A stretch of 64,000 nt of DNA from positions 186,001 through 250,000 of the forward strand of contig NZ_QDDR01000004.1 of assembly GCF_003075525.1 (NCBI RefSeq). Reading direction: 5' to 3'. The DNA is from Pararhodobacter aggregans (GTDB lineage: Bacteria > Pseudomonadota > Alphaproteobacteria > Rhodobacterales > Rhodobacteraceae). Shown piece by piece: positions 42,783-51,446 of the stretch (positions are counted from its first letter, which is position 1; every line of letters starts with the position of its first letter). The notes below the pieces were generated by a model, which made no database searches, had not been told where the DNA came from, and saw only the letters and a program-made list of their open reading frames with translations. Position numbers and translations under genes: made by a program.

Positions 42783-43487
42783 TCAGACTCCGAAATAGGC
42801 GCGGGTGATGTCGTCGCGCGGCACGGTTTGCGATTGGCCTTCCAGCGAGACGCGGCCCTCCTGCAGGCAATAGACCCGCTGCGAGACCGAGAGCGCCTTG
42901 GCGATGTCCTGCTCGACGATCACCGCCGTCAGCCCCTCGCCGACAATGCCCGGCAGGGCCTCGTAGATCTGGCGGATGATGACCGGGGCGAGGCCGAGGC
43001 TGATCTCGTCCATCAGCACGAGGTCCGGGTTCGCCATCAGCGCGCGGCCGATGGCGACCATCTGCTGCTGGCCCCCGGACAGCGAGGTGGATTGCTGGAG
43101 GCGGCGTTCCTTGAGGATCGGGAACAGATCGTAGACGCGCTGCAGGCTCCACGGCCCCTTGCGCCCCAGCTGCCCGCCGATGACGAGGTTTTCCTCGACA
43201 CTGAGCGAAGGGAACAGAAGCCGCCCCTCGGGCACCAGCGCGATCCCCAACGCCGCGACCTGATCGGCGCGCAGCGCACCGATGAGATGCCCCTTCCACC
43301 GGATCGCCTCGGGCGCGTTGCGCAAGAGCCCGGCGATGGAGCGCAGCATGGTCGTCTTGCCCGCGCCATTGGCGCCGATCACCGCCACGACCTCGCCGGG
43401 GTTGACCGTCAGGTTGACGCCATAGAGCGCCTGAAAATCTCCGTAATGCGCATTCAGCGCCTGAAGGCTGAGGATCGCGTCAGCCAT
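42783..43487 (-). CDS. livF: ABC transporter ATPase LivF, cluster 2
   Basis: Cytoplasmic ATPase of 234 residues. Walker A GANGAGKT at 38-45, signature [16 protein letters not shown], Walker [14 protein letters not shown]. Overlaps livG by eight bases. Confidence 0.94.
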   Translation of the reverse strand: MADAILSLQALNAHYGDFQALYGVNLTVNPGEVVAVIGANGAGKTTMLRSIAGLLRNAPEAIRWKGHLIGALRADQVAALGIALVPEGRLLFPSLSVEENLVIGGQLGRKGPWSLQRVYDLFPILKERRLQQSTSLSGGQQQMVAIGRALMANPDLVLMDEISLGLAPVIIRQIYEALPGIVGEGLTAVIVEQDIAKALSVSQRVYCLQEGRVSLEGQSQTVPRDDITRAYFGV

Positions 43488-44208
43488 CGGCTTCGATCCC
43501 CAGATAGATTTCCCTGACCTCGCGCGACTGCATGATCGCCTGCGGTTCGCCCTCGGCGATCTTGCGGCCGAAATCGATGACCATCAGGCGGCCGACCACG
43601 GCAAGGAGGGCGTGCACGACATGCTCGATCCAGACGATGGAAACGCCGGTCGCGTGAACGTCGCGGATCGTCTGGATCAGCGACTGGCATTCGTGTTCGG
43701 TCAGCCCCCCGGCGATCTCGTCCAGCAGGATGACGCGGGGCCTGGCACAAAGCGCGCGGCTGAGTTCCAGCCGCTTGCGTTCCAAAAGCGTCAGCCCGCC
43801 CGCCTGCCCGTTCGCCTTGGCGATGAGCCCGGTGCGGTCCAGCACGTCGAGGCACAAAGCCTCGGCCGCGCGGCCGGACAGGCCCGCGCCTTGGGTTGCC
43901 GCGACATAGGCATTCTCGAACACCGTCATATGCGCGAAGGGCTGCGGCACCTGAAAGCTGCGGGCGATCCCGGCGCGGCAGCGCTTCGCCGCCGACCAGC
44001 CGGTGATGTCCTGCCCGCCCAGCCGGATCTGGCCCGCATCCGCCCTCAGCGTCCCGGTCACGAGGTTGAACATCGAGGTCTTGCCCGCGCCGTTCGGGCC
44101 GATCACCCCCAGCGCCTCGCCGGGGGCGAGCGACCATGACTGGTCGTCCGCCACCACGACGGCGCCGAAGGCCTTCTTCACGCCCTGAAGTTCGAGGATC
44201 GCTGACAT
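43480..44208 (-). CDS. livG: ABC transporter ATPase LivG, cluster 2
   Basis: Cytoplasmic ATPase of 242 residues. Walker A GPNGAGKT at 37-44, LivG-type signature LTLLERKRLELSRAL, Walker [12 protein letters not shown], and IVWIEHVVHALLAV at the switch histidine. The ATG at 44208 is chosen for GGGAGAG upstream; a longer frame has no site. Gene order livG-livF-livH-livM equals that of cluster 1. Confidence 0.94.
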   Translation of the reverse strand: MSAILELQGVKKAFGAVVVADDQSWSLAPGEALGVIGPNGAGKTSMFNLVTGTLRADAGQIRLGGQDITGWSAAKRCRAGIARSFQVPQPFAHMTVFENAYVAATQGAGLSGRAAEALCLDVLDRTGLIAKANGQAGGLTLLERKRLELSRALCARPRVILLDEIAGGLTEHECQSLIQTIRDVHATGVSIVWIEHVVHALLAVVGRLMVIDFGRKIAEGEPQAIMQSREVREIYLGIEADG

Positions 44209-44273
44209 GGTCTCTCCCGCAGGTTCGGGTTCAAGGGTCGCGGGCTGCCGTCCGCCGGCGGCCCCCTTCGCAA

Positions 44274-45542
44274 TCACGCCAGCAGCATCAGCTCACCGGT
44301 GGTGGGGATGTTCGGCGCGGTGGCGTTGGCGATGATCTTCAGGTCGATCCCGTCGCCCTCGCGTTGCCATTGCCCGGCGACCAGCGGCGTCTTGGTGACA
44401 TTCGGCACCGGCCCGGCCGCCCAGTTCACCGGGCCGACGATGGTGTTCATGTCGGTCGCGGCGATGGCGGCAATGATCGCCTCGGGGTCGTCCAGATCCT
44501 CGGCGCGGGCGACGACATCGGCCACGACCTCGAACAATGCGTGTTTGAAGCCGATGGGCTGGGTCCAGGGACGGCCCGTCGCCTGCATGTAGCCGCCCGC
44601 CAGATCGCCGGCCGAGGCGCCGGTCAGCGAGGACGAGAACGGATGGGACGGCGACCACCAGACCTCGGACGAGAGGCCAATGCCCCGCTCGCCGAGCCCC
44701 TGGATCACGGACGGGAACAGCAGCGCCTTGCCGATGGTGACGATCTTCGGGTTGAAGCCCTGCTGCGCCGCCTGACTCCAGAAGGTGCCGAAATCGGGCG
44801 GGATCATGTTGCCGGTGACGATCTCGCAGCCCGCTTCCTTGAAAGCGTTGATGTAGTTCGAGAAATCGTCGGTCATCGGCTGGTAGCGGCCCGGATCGAC
44901 CAGATCGTAACCTGCCGCGGCCAAAGGCGTGGGCAGGCCCCGCTGCGGATCGCCCCAGGCGTTGCCGTCGGCGTCGTTCGGGAAGAGGCCGCCCACCGCC
45001 TTCGCCACGCCCGAGCCGTCCCACATGGCCAGGAAGGCGCCGATCACGTCCTCGAGCCCCCAGAAGAAATGGTAGGTGCTGGCGAAGCCCTGAGCCGGAT
45101 TGCCGCCGCGGCCGAAGAAATAGGGCTGCCACGGGCAGTCGGTGGTGATGCAGGGCACCTCGTTGATCTCGGCCTGATCCGAGACCGGGTTCACGGTGTC
45201 GGGGGTCGAGGCGGCGACGATGATGTCGACCTCGTCGGACAGGATCAGCTCGCTGGCGACTTCCGCCGCGCGGTTCGGGTTCGACTGGCTGTCCTTCGAG
45301 AGGATCTCGATCTGCCAGCTGCGGCCGTTGTTGTCGATGCCAGCCCCGAAACGCTCGGTTATCGCCTGCAGGATATAGTCGTCGGCTTCGGCGAAACCGG
45401 CCAGCGGGCCGGTGCGCGGGCTCACATGGCCCACCTTGATCGTGGGGGTCTGCGCATAGGCCCGGGTTGCCCGAAGGATCGCAGGCGCCGCCAGCAGCGC
45501 CGAGGTTCCGGTCAGGAAATGCCGTCTGTTCAGGGTATTCAT
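44274..45542 (-). CDS. Periplasmic ligand-binding protein A of the cluster 2 Liv-type transporter
   Basis: Peripla_BP_6-type binding protein of 422 residues. The N-terminus NRRHFLTG (residues 5-12) is twin-arginine-like, with cleavage likely after TRAYAQ near 31. The mature start IKVGHVSPRTGPLAGFAE and NRAAEVASELILSDEV match the paralogues at 12781 and 46246. GGGGAGG precedes the ATG. It lies directly before livG, the position the single binding protein has in cluster 1, so it is probably the principal ligand-binding subunit. Confidence 0.9.
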   Translation of the reverse strand: MNTLNRRHFLTGTSALLAAPAILRATRAYAQTPTIKVGHVSPRTGPLAGFAEADDYILQAITERFGAGIDNNGRSWQIEILSKDSQSNPNRAAEVASELILSDEVDIIVAASTPDTVNPVSDQAEINEVPCITTDCPWQPYFFGRGGNPAQGFASTYHFFWGLEDVIGAFLAMWDGSGVAKAVGGLFPNDADGNAWGDPQRGLPTPLAAAGYDLVDPGRYQPMTDDFSNYINAFKEAGCEIVTGNMIPPDFGTFWSQAAQQGFNPKIVTIGKALLFPSVIQGLGERGIGLSSEVWWSPSHPFSSSLTGASAGDLAGGYMQATGRPWTQPIGFKHALFEVVADVVARAEDLDDPEAIIAAIAATDMNTIVGPVNWAAGPVPNVTKTPLVAGQWQREGDGIDLKIIANATAPNIPTTGELMLLA

Positions 45543-45570
45543 CGTCTCGTCCTCCCCAGTTCGAGAATGT

Positions 45571-46233
45571 TCAGAAGCGCGCATCCTGTGTGACCTGCCG
45601 GTAGAGAACCGGCAGGAGGTCGGCCAGATAGCCCATCTCCTCGATGGCATGACGGTGCAGGCGGGTGCAGAAATCCTCGGTCAGCGCCTCGCGCCGGATT
45701 GTCTGGACAACCGCGTCCGGCAGCTGGGTCGTCAGGTCCTGATGATGCACGTCGCCCATCCAGAACCGGGTCCGCATCTCGCAGCCGTAGTCCGTGTTGC
45801 GCACGAAATGGGTCATGTGGCCCAGGTTGATCGGCCGCTCAAGGCTGCCGGGACGGGCGCAGACGGCGATGCCGTCGACGGCGTCATAGCCTGCCGGATC
45901 GAAGACCTCATGCGGGTCGCGGAAATGGATGCGCAGTTTGTGGACCTCGCCGTCGCCGCCGAGGGTTTCGTGCACCAGATGCTTGGCACCATAGTAATTG
46001 CCGCCGTTGCCCCGGTCCTCCCAGTCGCTGAAGATATGGTCGACCGGGTGCCAGAGCTTGTACTGGTCGGTGCCCCCCAGCCATCCGAACCACCAATGCA
46101 CCATCTTGGCGCGGCAATGCGGCATCCGGGTCAACGCGGCGATGGTCACCGAGCCGTCGTCATGGCGGATGATCCCCGATTCCAGCGGCAGATAGCCGGG
46201 CTTCAGCATCTCGTTACGGTCTTCAAAGCGCAT
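45571..46233 (-). CDS. DAPG-hydrolase (PhlG)-like C-C bond hydrolase
   Basis: 220 residues, no signal peptide. The stretch MVHWWFGWLGG (residues 44-54) followed by LWHPVDH (H62, H66) is the recognisable core of the DAPG hydrolase family, zinc enzymes that remove an acetyl group from 2,4-diacetylphloroglucinol or cleave phloretin. It is shorter than PhlG (about 290), lacking part of the N-terminus. The GHMTHFVRN-GCEMRTRFW region supplies further histidine and glutamate ligands. GGGAGG precedes the ATG. It sits between two binding protein genes. A substrate with an acyl-phenol or beta-diketone group is likely; the exact one is unknown. Confidence 0.75.
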   Translation of the reverse strand: MRFEDRNEMLKPGYLPLESGIIRHDDGSVTIAALTRMPHCRAKMVHWWFGWLGGTDQYKLWHPVDHIFSDWEDRGNGGNYYGAKHLVHETLGGDGEVHKLRIHFRDPHEVFDPAGYDAVDGIAVCARPGSLERPINLGHMTHFVRNTDYGCEMRTRFWMGDVHHQDLTTQLPDAVVQTIRREALTEDFCTRLHRHAIEEMGYLADLLPVLYRQVTQDARF

Positions 46234-46245
46234 GGCGGGCCTCCC

Positions 46246-47496
46246 TCACATCACTTCCATCGGCCGGGTGACAGGCACCGGCAGATCCGTCGGATTGGCG
46301 GCGATCTCGATGGACCAGCCGTCGGCACCGTGGTGCCATTGCCCGCCCATCATCGCAGACTTGGCCACGTTCGCGATGGTCGAGGCATTCCAGTCCGCGA
46401 TGCCCAGCGTCGTCTCGCAGCGTGTGTCCCGGATCGCGGCGATGACGCTTGCAGCGTCGTCGGGGTCCGAGGCCCGCTTCAGCACATCGACGGCAAGGTC
46501 CAGCAGCGCATGTTTCATGCCGAGGGTCTGAACCCAGGGACGGCCGGTCGCCGTGCGCCAGGCCTCGGCGATCTGCGCGGCGCTCTGCCCGGTCGAGGCC
46601 GAGGTGAAGGAAAATGCCGGATGCCAGCCCAGCTCGCAGGACAGCCCCTCGCCACTGTCACCGGCGGCTTCGAGGATATTGGGCAAAAGCAGGCTCTTGC
46701 CGATGGTCGTGACCCTGGGCCGCAACCCCTGCTGATGCGATTGCGTCCAGTAGGTCAGGAATTCCGGCGGGATCATCGTGCCCATGACGATATCGACATC
46801 GGCCGACTGGAACTGGCCGATGATGGTGCTGAAATCGTCGGTCATCGGCGTGTAGCGGCCGGGATCGACGACCTCGTAGCCGGCTTGGGCCAGCGCCGGC
46901 GGGAAGCCGAACTGCGCGTCGCCCCAGGCGTTGCCATCGGCGTCGTTGGCCAGCAGAAGGCCGACCCTGCGGTTTGTCGCGACCCCGTCCCAGAGCTTGA
47001 GATAGGCAGCGATCACGTCCTCAAGGCCAAAGGCGAACAGATAGGTCATCTCGAACCCCTGCCCCGGGTTCGATCCGCGTCCCATCACGAAGGACTGCCA
47101 CGGGCAGGCGGTGGACAGGCTCGGCACGCCATTGAGTTCGCATTGATCGGCCACCGGGTTCACGGTGTCCGGCCCCCCGGCCGAGAGGATCAGCGAAACC
47201 TCGTCGCGCAGGATCAGTTCGGACGCCACTTCCGACGCGCGATTGGCCGACGACTGGCTGTCCTTGACGATGATCTCGATCGGGCGGCCATTGGCGCCCT
47301 GCGACAGCACCCCGGCGTATTGCGCCAACACGAACGTGTCCGGCTCGGCGAAGAAGGCCAGCGGTCCGGTCGTCGGTGTCACCAATCCCACGCGGATCGG
47401 CCCATCGGCGGCCCGCAAGCCGGTCGGCAGCAGCGCCGGAACGGCCAGCGCCGCGCCGGAGGTTCCCAGGAATGCCCTGCGGTTCAGTCGTCCCAT
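46246..47496 (-). CDS. Periplasmic ligand-binding protein B of the cluster 2 Liv-type transporter
   Basis: 416 residues, same family as binding protein A. Twin-arginine-like NRRAFLGT at residues 5-12, cleavage likely near GLRAAD (about 30). Mature start IRVGLVTPTTGPLAFFAEPD, then NRASEVASELILRDEV. GGGGAGG precedes the ATG. A second, diverged binding protein in the same operon suggests the one transporter serves two related ligands. It lies just before the DAPG-hydrolase-like gene. Confidence 0.9.
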   Translation of the reverse strand: MGRLNRRAFLGTSGAALAVPALLPTGLRAADGPIRVGLVTPTTGPLAFFAEPDTFVLAQYAGVLSQGANGRPIEIIVKDSQSSANRASEVASELILRDEVSLILSAGGPDTVNPVADQCELNGVPSLSTACPWQSFVMGRGSNPGQGFEMTYLFAFGLEDVIAAYLKLWDGVATNRRVGLLLANDADGNAWGDAQFGFPPALAQAGYEVVDPGRYTPMTDDFSTIIGQFQSADVDIVMGTMIPPEFLTYWTQSHQQGLRPRVTTIGKSLLLPNILEAAGDSGEGLSCELGWHPAFSFTSASTGQSAAQIAEAWRTATGRPWVQTLGMKHALLDLAVDVLKRASDPDDAASVIAAIRDTRCETTLGIADWNASTIANVAKSAMMGGQWHHGADGWSIEIAANPTDLPVPVTRPMEVM

Positions 47497-47531
47497 GTCT
47501 CGTCCTCCCCAGTCCGATGTGTCGAAAAGCG

Positions 47532-48458
47532 TCAGTCGTCCAGAATCTTGTCCAGCTTCCCCAGATGCGTGGTGACCCGGTTGCGGACCGCGGTGGCCTG
47601 TTCGGGCGTCCATTTTCGGAACCCCGCGCCTGATTTCATGCCGAGTTTGCCGTCGGCGACCAGCTGCCTGAGATACGGCGAGGGGCCCGGACGGTTCTCG
47701 ATATCGGCCAGAACCGTTTCGTGGATGGCCAGCGTCAGGTCGGTGCCCACCAGGTCGGCATTTTCCAGCGGACCCAGCACCGAGAGCCTGCGCCCGAAGC
47801 AGGATTTCACCACGGTATCGACGGATTCCGCGTCGCAGATCCCGCGCTCGACCAAGCTCACCGCCTCGCGCCAGAGCGCGTGCTGCAGCCGGTTGCCGAT
47901 GAACCCGGGCACGTCCTTGTCGACGCGGACGGGCGTTTTCCCGGCTTCGGCCAGCAGCGCCATCATCGAGGCCATCGCGGGTTCGGCGGTCCATTCGGTG
48001 CGGATCACTTCGACCAGCGGGATCATGTGCGGCGGGTTCCACCAATGCGTCCCCAGCGCGCGGTCCTTGTGCGTCAGCCCCTGCATGATCCCGGTGATCG
48101 GCATGACCGAGGTATTGGACGCAAGGAGGCAGTCGCGCGGCGCATGGGCCTCGATCTCGGCGAAGATCGACTGCTTCAGCGCCATCGCCTCGGGCGCGGC
48201 CTCGAACACCGCGCTGGCCTGCGCCACGGTCGACGCGAGGGTGTCATGCACCGCGATCCGCGACAGAGCGGCGGCGATTTCCGCTGCGTCATGACCCATG
48301 AGGGTCATCGATTCACGCACGCGGGCGGGTAGCGCGGCCCGCGCCTCGGGCATGGGATCAGTGATCGCCACGCCCAGCCCCGCGCGGGCCATGACAAGGG
48401 CGATGCCGTGGCCCATGAGCCCCGCGCCGATCACCCCGATGAGACGGTCCTGCACCAT
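47532..48458 (-). CDS. 3-hydroxyacyl-CoA dehydrogenase-family enzyme
   Basis: NAD-dependent dehydrogenase of 308 residues, cytoplasmic. The Rossmann motif GAGLMG is at 11-16; the catalytic region GTHWWNPPHMIPLVEVI contains the H...E pair; the C-terminal dimerisation domain is present (ENADLVGTDLTLAIHE). The THWWNPP pattern is closer to L-gulonate/carnitine or hydroxybutyryl-type dehydrogenases than to FadB. It starts three bases after the SDR stop. It probably oxidises a 3-hydroxy acid (or its CoA ester) to the 3-keto acid that the BKACE enzyme would use. Confidence 0.88.
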   Translation of the reverse strand: MVQDRLIGVIGAGLMGHGIALVMARAGLGVAITDPMPEARAALPARVRESMTLMGHDAAEIAAALSRIAVHDTLASTVAQASAVFEAAPEAMALKQSIFAEIEAHAPRDCLLASNTSVMPITGIMQGLTHKDRALGTHWWNPPHMIPLVEVIRTEWTAEPAMASMMALLAEAGKTPVRVDKDVPGFIGNRLQHALWREAVSLVERGICDAESVDTVVKSCFGRRLSVLGPLENADLVGTDLTLAIHETVLADIENRPGPSPYLRQLVADGKLGMKSGAGFRKWTPEQATAVRNRVTTHLGKLDKILDD

Positions 48459-48461
48459 GGA

Positions 48462-49256
48462 TCAGCCCGCCGTATAGCCGCCGTCGGCATAAAGGATATG
48501 CCCGGTGTAGAAATCGGACGCCTTCGAGGCGAGGAACAACAGCGGCCCCGCCAGATCCTCGGGCTCGCCCAGCCGGCCCTTCGGCACCCGGGCCAGGAAC
48601 CCGCCGCGCACGGCCTTGGCGTTGTCATCCTCGCCGAACATCCACGCGGTCAGCGGGCTGCGGAAGACCGTCGGCGCGATGGCGTTGACGGTGATCCCGG
48701 TCGGCCCCAATTCGCATCCCAGCGCCTTGGTGATGCCGTCGACCGCCGCTTTCGAGGCGCAATAGGCGGTGTACCCCGCCGGATGTCCCAGCAGCCCCCG
48801 GGCCGAGGACACGAGCACGATCTTGCCCCCCCTCCCCTGCGCCTTCATCTGCCGTGTCGCCGCGCGGGCCATCAGCCAGCTTTGCGTGACATTGGCATCC
48901 ATCACGGACAGGAAGGTGTCGGGCGCCATCTCGTCGATCTTCGCAACCTTGTTCGTCCCCGAGGCGACGACGAGGATATCGCAGGCTCCGAAGGCCGCGA
49001 CCGCCGCCGCGATCAGCCCCTCGCAGGCGGCTTCGGTCTCGGGGCGGACATTGGCCTCCAGCACTTCGGCGCCGCTGTCGCGGCATTCCCCGGCGATCTC
49101 GGCCAGCGCGGAGGCATTGCCCGCCGCCAGCACCAACCGGCAACCGGCGCCCGCCAGCACGCGGGCCGCGACCATGCCGAAGGCGCCCGAGGCCCCGGTG
49201 ATTACGGCAACCTTGCCCGCCACCTCGAACATCGACAGGGGATTCATCAGGCGCAT
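48462..49256 (-). CDS. Short-chain dehydrogenase/reductase, cluster 2
   Basis: 264 residues. Cofactor motif TGASGAFG at 20-27; catalytic S150/S151, Y165 and K169 (YCASK). The usual NAG is replaced by ASG (98-100), a mild deviation. C-terminus ILYADGGYTAG is typical. Start at 49256 just after the cupin stop; an ATG nine bases in is an alternative. It has the same neighbour (a cupin) as the SDR of cluster 1. Confidence 0.88.
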   Translation of the reverse strand: MRLMNPLSMFEVAGKVAVITGASGAFGMVAARVLAGAGCRLVLAAGNASALAEIAGECRDSGAEVLEANVRPETEAACEGLIAAAVAAFGACDILVVASGTNKVAKIDEMAPDTFLSVMDANVTQSWLMARAATRQMKAQGRGGKIVLVSSARGLLGHPAGYTAYCASKAAVDGITKALGCELGPTGITVNAIAPTVFRSPLTAWMFGEDDNAKAVRGGFLARVPKGRLGEPEDLAGPLLFLASKASDFYTGHILYADGGYTAG

Positions 49257-49260
49257 GGCC

Positions 49261-49614
49261 TCACTCGCTTTTCGGCTGACGCGGATAGGGGATGACGACC
49301 AGCATCTTGCAGACGTGGTTCGAGCGGTTCTCGATGCGGCGCAGCTGGCCCGGCGGGATGGTGCAGCTGTCCAAGGCCCGCAAAACCTCGGTCCGGCCGT
49401 CCCATTCGAGGGTCATCTCCCCCTCCAGAACCACATAGACCTTCTCGAACGGCGTCTGATCCGGCCCCGCGCCGCCGCCCGGCAGAAACTGGCTGTAGCC
49501 GATCCACTGGTTGGTCGGCCCGCCCTCTTCGAAGCCTTGCAGGCGAAGTCCCACGACGCCCCAATGGTTCGGCGCGTCATAGGGCCGGGCCTCGGCGTAT
49601 CGCTTGATGTGCAT
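49261..49614 (-). CDS. Small single-domain cupin protein
   Basis: 117 residues. The double-stranded beta-helix motifs are weakly conserved: a motif 1 region around FEKVYVVLEGEMTLEWDG and motif 2 around LDSCTIPPGQLRRIENRSNH. The usual metal-binding histidines of motif 1 are not evident (VYVVLEGE has E only), so a metal-dependent reaction is uncertain. GGGGGGAGAG precedes the ATG. It may be an isomerase, a dioxygenase-like or a binding cupin. Second gene of the operon. Confidence 0.8.
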   Translation of the reverse strand: MHIKRYAEARPYDAPNHWGVVGLRLQGFEEGGPTNQWIGYSQFLPGGGAGPDQTPFEKVYVVLEGEMTLEWDGRTEVLRALDSCTIPPGQLRRIENRSNHVCKMLVVIPYPRQPKSE

Positions 49615-49638
49615 GATCTCTCCCCCCGACCGGCGCCG

Positions 49639-49666
49639 GTAGGATGGGCAATATTGCCCATCCTAC
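49639..49666. repeat. 28-base perfect palindrome
   Basis: GTAGGATGGGCAAT followed at once by its reverse complement ATTGCCCATCCTAC, in the gap between the cyclase and cupin genes. No loop, no T tract. It looks like a palindromic repeat unit of the intergenic type seen in alphaproteobacteria. No second copy is in the window. Confidence 0.8.
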
Positions 49667-49673
49667 GTCCCGC

Positions 49674-50510
49674 TCAGATCGCGTTGCCGCGTTCGATGCG
49701 GTAGTCGCCGGACTTGTCGATCATCGCCACCAGACGGATGATACAGCCGTCGCCCCGGTCCCAGTTCCAGGGGAAGAAGGCGAAGGTGCAGCGTTTGCCT
49801 GTCACCGCATCCAGATCGCCGCCGACATTCTCGATGCCCATGATCCCGTTCCTGAACAGGATGTTGTGCACCGGCTCCCACTCCGGGAAAGCGTCCTTCC
49901 AGTCCACGCCGCCCGACCATTCCTTGTATTCCTCGGCCAGATGCGGCAGCAGCGGACCGTTGCGCTGCGGACCGATCGCGGTCGCCAGCGGATGGTCGTT
50001 GGCCTGCGTGTCGTGGCCCACCACCTTCACGCCCTTCTCGACCATCCATTCACCGGCGGATTTCACGAAGCCCGGGCAATAGGCGAAGTAATCGCCATCC
50101 TCGTACTGCTTGTGCCAACCGGTGTTGACGATCAGCACGTCGCCCTTGCGGATCGACTTGCCGCAGGCCGCTTCCAGATCGTCATAGGTGATCGGCTCCC
50201 ATTTCTTCTTGGGCATCGACACCACGATGCCCGAGCCGAAGAAATGCGGCAGCGGCACCTCGTCGATGAAGGGCGTGCCCTGCACCACATGGGCGGGCGC
50301 GTCGATATGGGTCGTCGCATGCATGGTCGTCGTGATACGCTGCGACAGCACCCCCGACTTCGCCATGTAATGGATACGCTCGATCTTCGTATCCTCGAAA
50401 TACGGCCAGTTCGGGTTCTGGAAACCGAAGCGGTGGCTCAGGTTGTAGAATTCCAGACCCATGCTGTTGTCGAGGTTCCCCTCGAATTCGATGCCGCGGA
50501 CCTTGACCAT
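49674..50510 (-). CDS. Cyclase-family metal-dependent hydrolase (kynurenine formamidase-like)
   Basis: 278 residues, no signal peptide. The cyclase motif HxTHxDxPxH appears as TTMHATTHIDAPAH, with H64, H68, D70 and H74 as metal ligands; a later GHDTQANDHPL supplies further conserved residues. Members hydrolyse N-formylkynurenine, isatin or cyclic amides and lactones. GGGAGG precedes the ATG. First gene of the large leftward operon, divergent from the IclR regulator, so it may catalyse an early ring-opening step. Confidence 0.85.
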   Translation of the reverse strand: MVKVRGIEFEGNLDNSMGLEFYNLSHRFGFQNPNWPYFEDTKIERIHYMAKSGVLSQRITTTMHATTHIDAPAHVVQGTPFIDEVPLPHFFGSGIVVSMPKKKWEPITYDDLEAACGKSIRKGDVLIVNTGWHKQYEDGDYFAYCPGFVKSAGEWMVEKGVKVVGHDTQANDHPLATAIGPQRNGPLLPHLAEEYKEWSGGVDWKDAFPEWEPVHNILFRNGIMGIENVGGDLDAVTGKRCTFAFFPWNWDRGDGCIIRLVAMIDKSGDYRIERGNAI

Positions 50511-50546
50511 CTCGGCTCCTCCCTCCCGATACGTCTTGCCGATCTT

Positions 50547-50563
50547 GCACCGCAATATGGTGC
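50547..50563. promoter_or_regulatory. Candidate IclR operator in the divergent cluster 2 promoter region
   Basis: GCACC-GCAATAT-GGTGC is a 17-base interrupted palindrome 37 bases upstream of the cyclase gene and 128 bases before the IclR gene, in a locally AT-richer stretch. Position fits autoregulation and operon control. Confidence 0.45.
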
Positions 50564-50690
50564 GTTCGGTTCGTTATACGGTACATCCACGAGTCGCGCC
50601 GCGTCAACAAAATTCTGGGGCACCTGTACCGCATTGCAGATCAGGTCATTCCTGCTGTATTGCTACGCGGACAAGAACAACGGGGCAGCC

Positions 50691-51446
50691 ATGAGCGACA
50701 GCGATCACGGACGGTCGGGCATCCAGGTGATCGCGCGTGCCGCGGCGATCCTGCGCGTGTTGCGCGACAACACCGAGGGGATGAGCCTGGGGCAGATTGC
50801 CGACCGGGTGGAGCTGCCCCGCTCGACGGTCCAGCGCATTGTCGGGGCCCTTCAGGCCGAGCGGCTGGTCATCGCCACCTCTTCGGGCGGCTCGATCCGG
50901 CTGGGCCCCGAGATTACCGCCCTGTCCGAGGCGACGCGCTACAACGTTGTCGAGGAATGCCGGTTGCACCTGTCCGAACTCTCGCGGCGGTTGGGCGAGA
51001 CGGCGGATCTGTCGGTATTGCGGGGCGCCGGGATGATCTTCCTCGACCAGGTGCCCGGGACGCACCGCCTGCGCACCATTTCCGCCGTGGGCGATGTCTT
51101 CCCGCTGACGACAACCGCCAATGGCCGCGCCGCCCTGGCCCTCCTGCCGGAGGCCGAAGCCCGGAGCCTGGTCGAGGCGGAGTGGAAACGCGCGCATCAG
51201 CCGGGTGACTGGATGGCCTTCGCGCGGATGCTCACCGATATCCGCAGCCAAGGCATCGCCGAGGACGCCGATGAGCATACGATCGGCATCTCGGCGCTGG
51301 GTGGCGCCTTCCGCGACCGCAACGGCGAGATCCACGCCATCTCGGTTCCTGTCCCCACGCCGCGCTTTCTGGCGATGCGCGGAACCGTCGAGGCCGAGCT
51401 GCGCGTAACACTCGACCGCGTGCGCCAGCACTTCGGCGGAAGTTAG
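50691..51446 (+). CDS. IclR-family transcriptional regulator, cluster 2
   Basis: 251 residues. N-terminal winged helix about 10-72 (MSLGQIADRVELPRSTVQRIVGAL) and the GAF-like effector domain about 85-250 with TANGRAALALL and ADEHTIGISALGGAF. Divergent from the big catabolic operon; IclR proteins usually repress or activate such neighbours in response to a ring-cleavage or aromatic intermediate. After it, 295 bases contain only the Rrf2 promoter elements. Confidence 0.9.
   Translation: MSDSDHGRSGIQVIARAAAILRVLRDNTEGMSLGQIADRVELPRSTVQRIVGALQAERLVIATSSGGSIRLGPEITALSEATRYNVVEECRLHLSELSRRLGETADLSVLRGAGMIFLDQVPGTHRLRTISAVGDVFPLTTTANGRAALALLPEAEARSLVEAEWKRAHQPGDWMAFARMLTDIRSQGIAEDADEHTIGISALGGAFRDRNGEIHAISVPVPTPRFLAMRGTVEAELRVTLDRVRQHFGGS

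Noticed and set aside
45649-48294. A rightward open frame of about 880 codons across the binding protein and dehydrogenase genes.
   Set aside because: It is antisense to three genes with clear family motifs and ribosome sites, has low-complexity Arg/Pro/Gly/His composition and no recognisable domain. High GC produces such frames.
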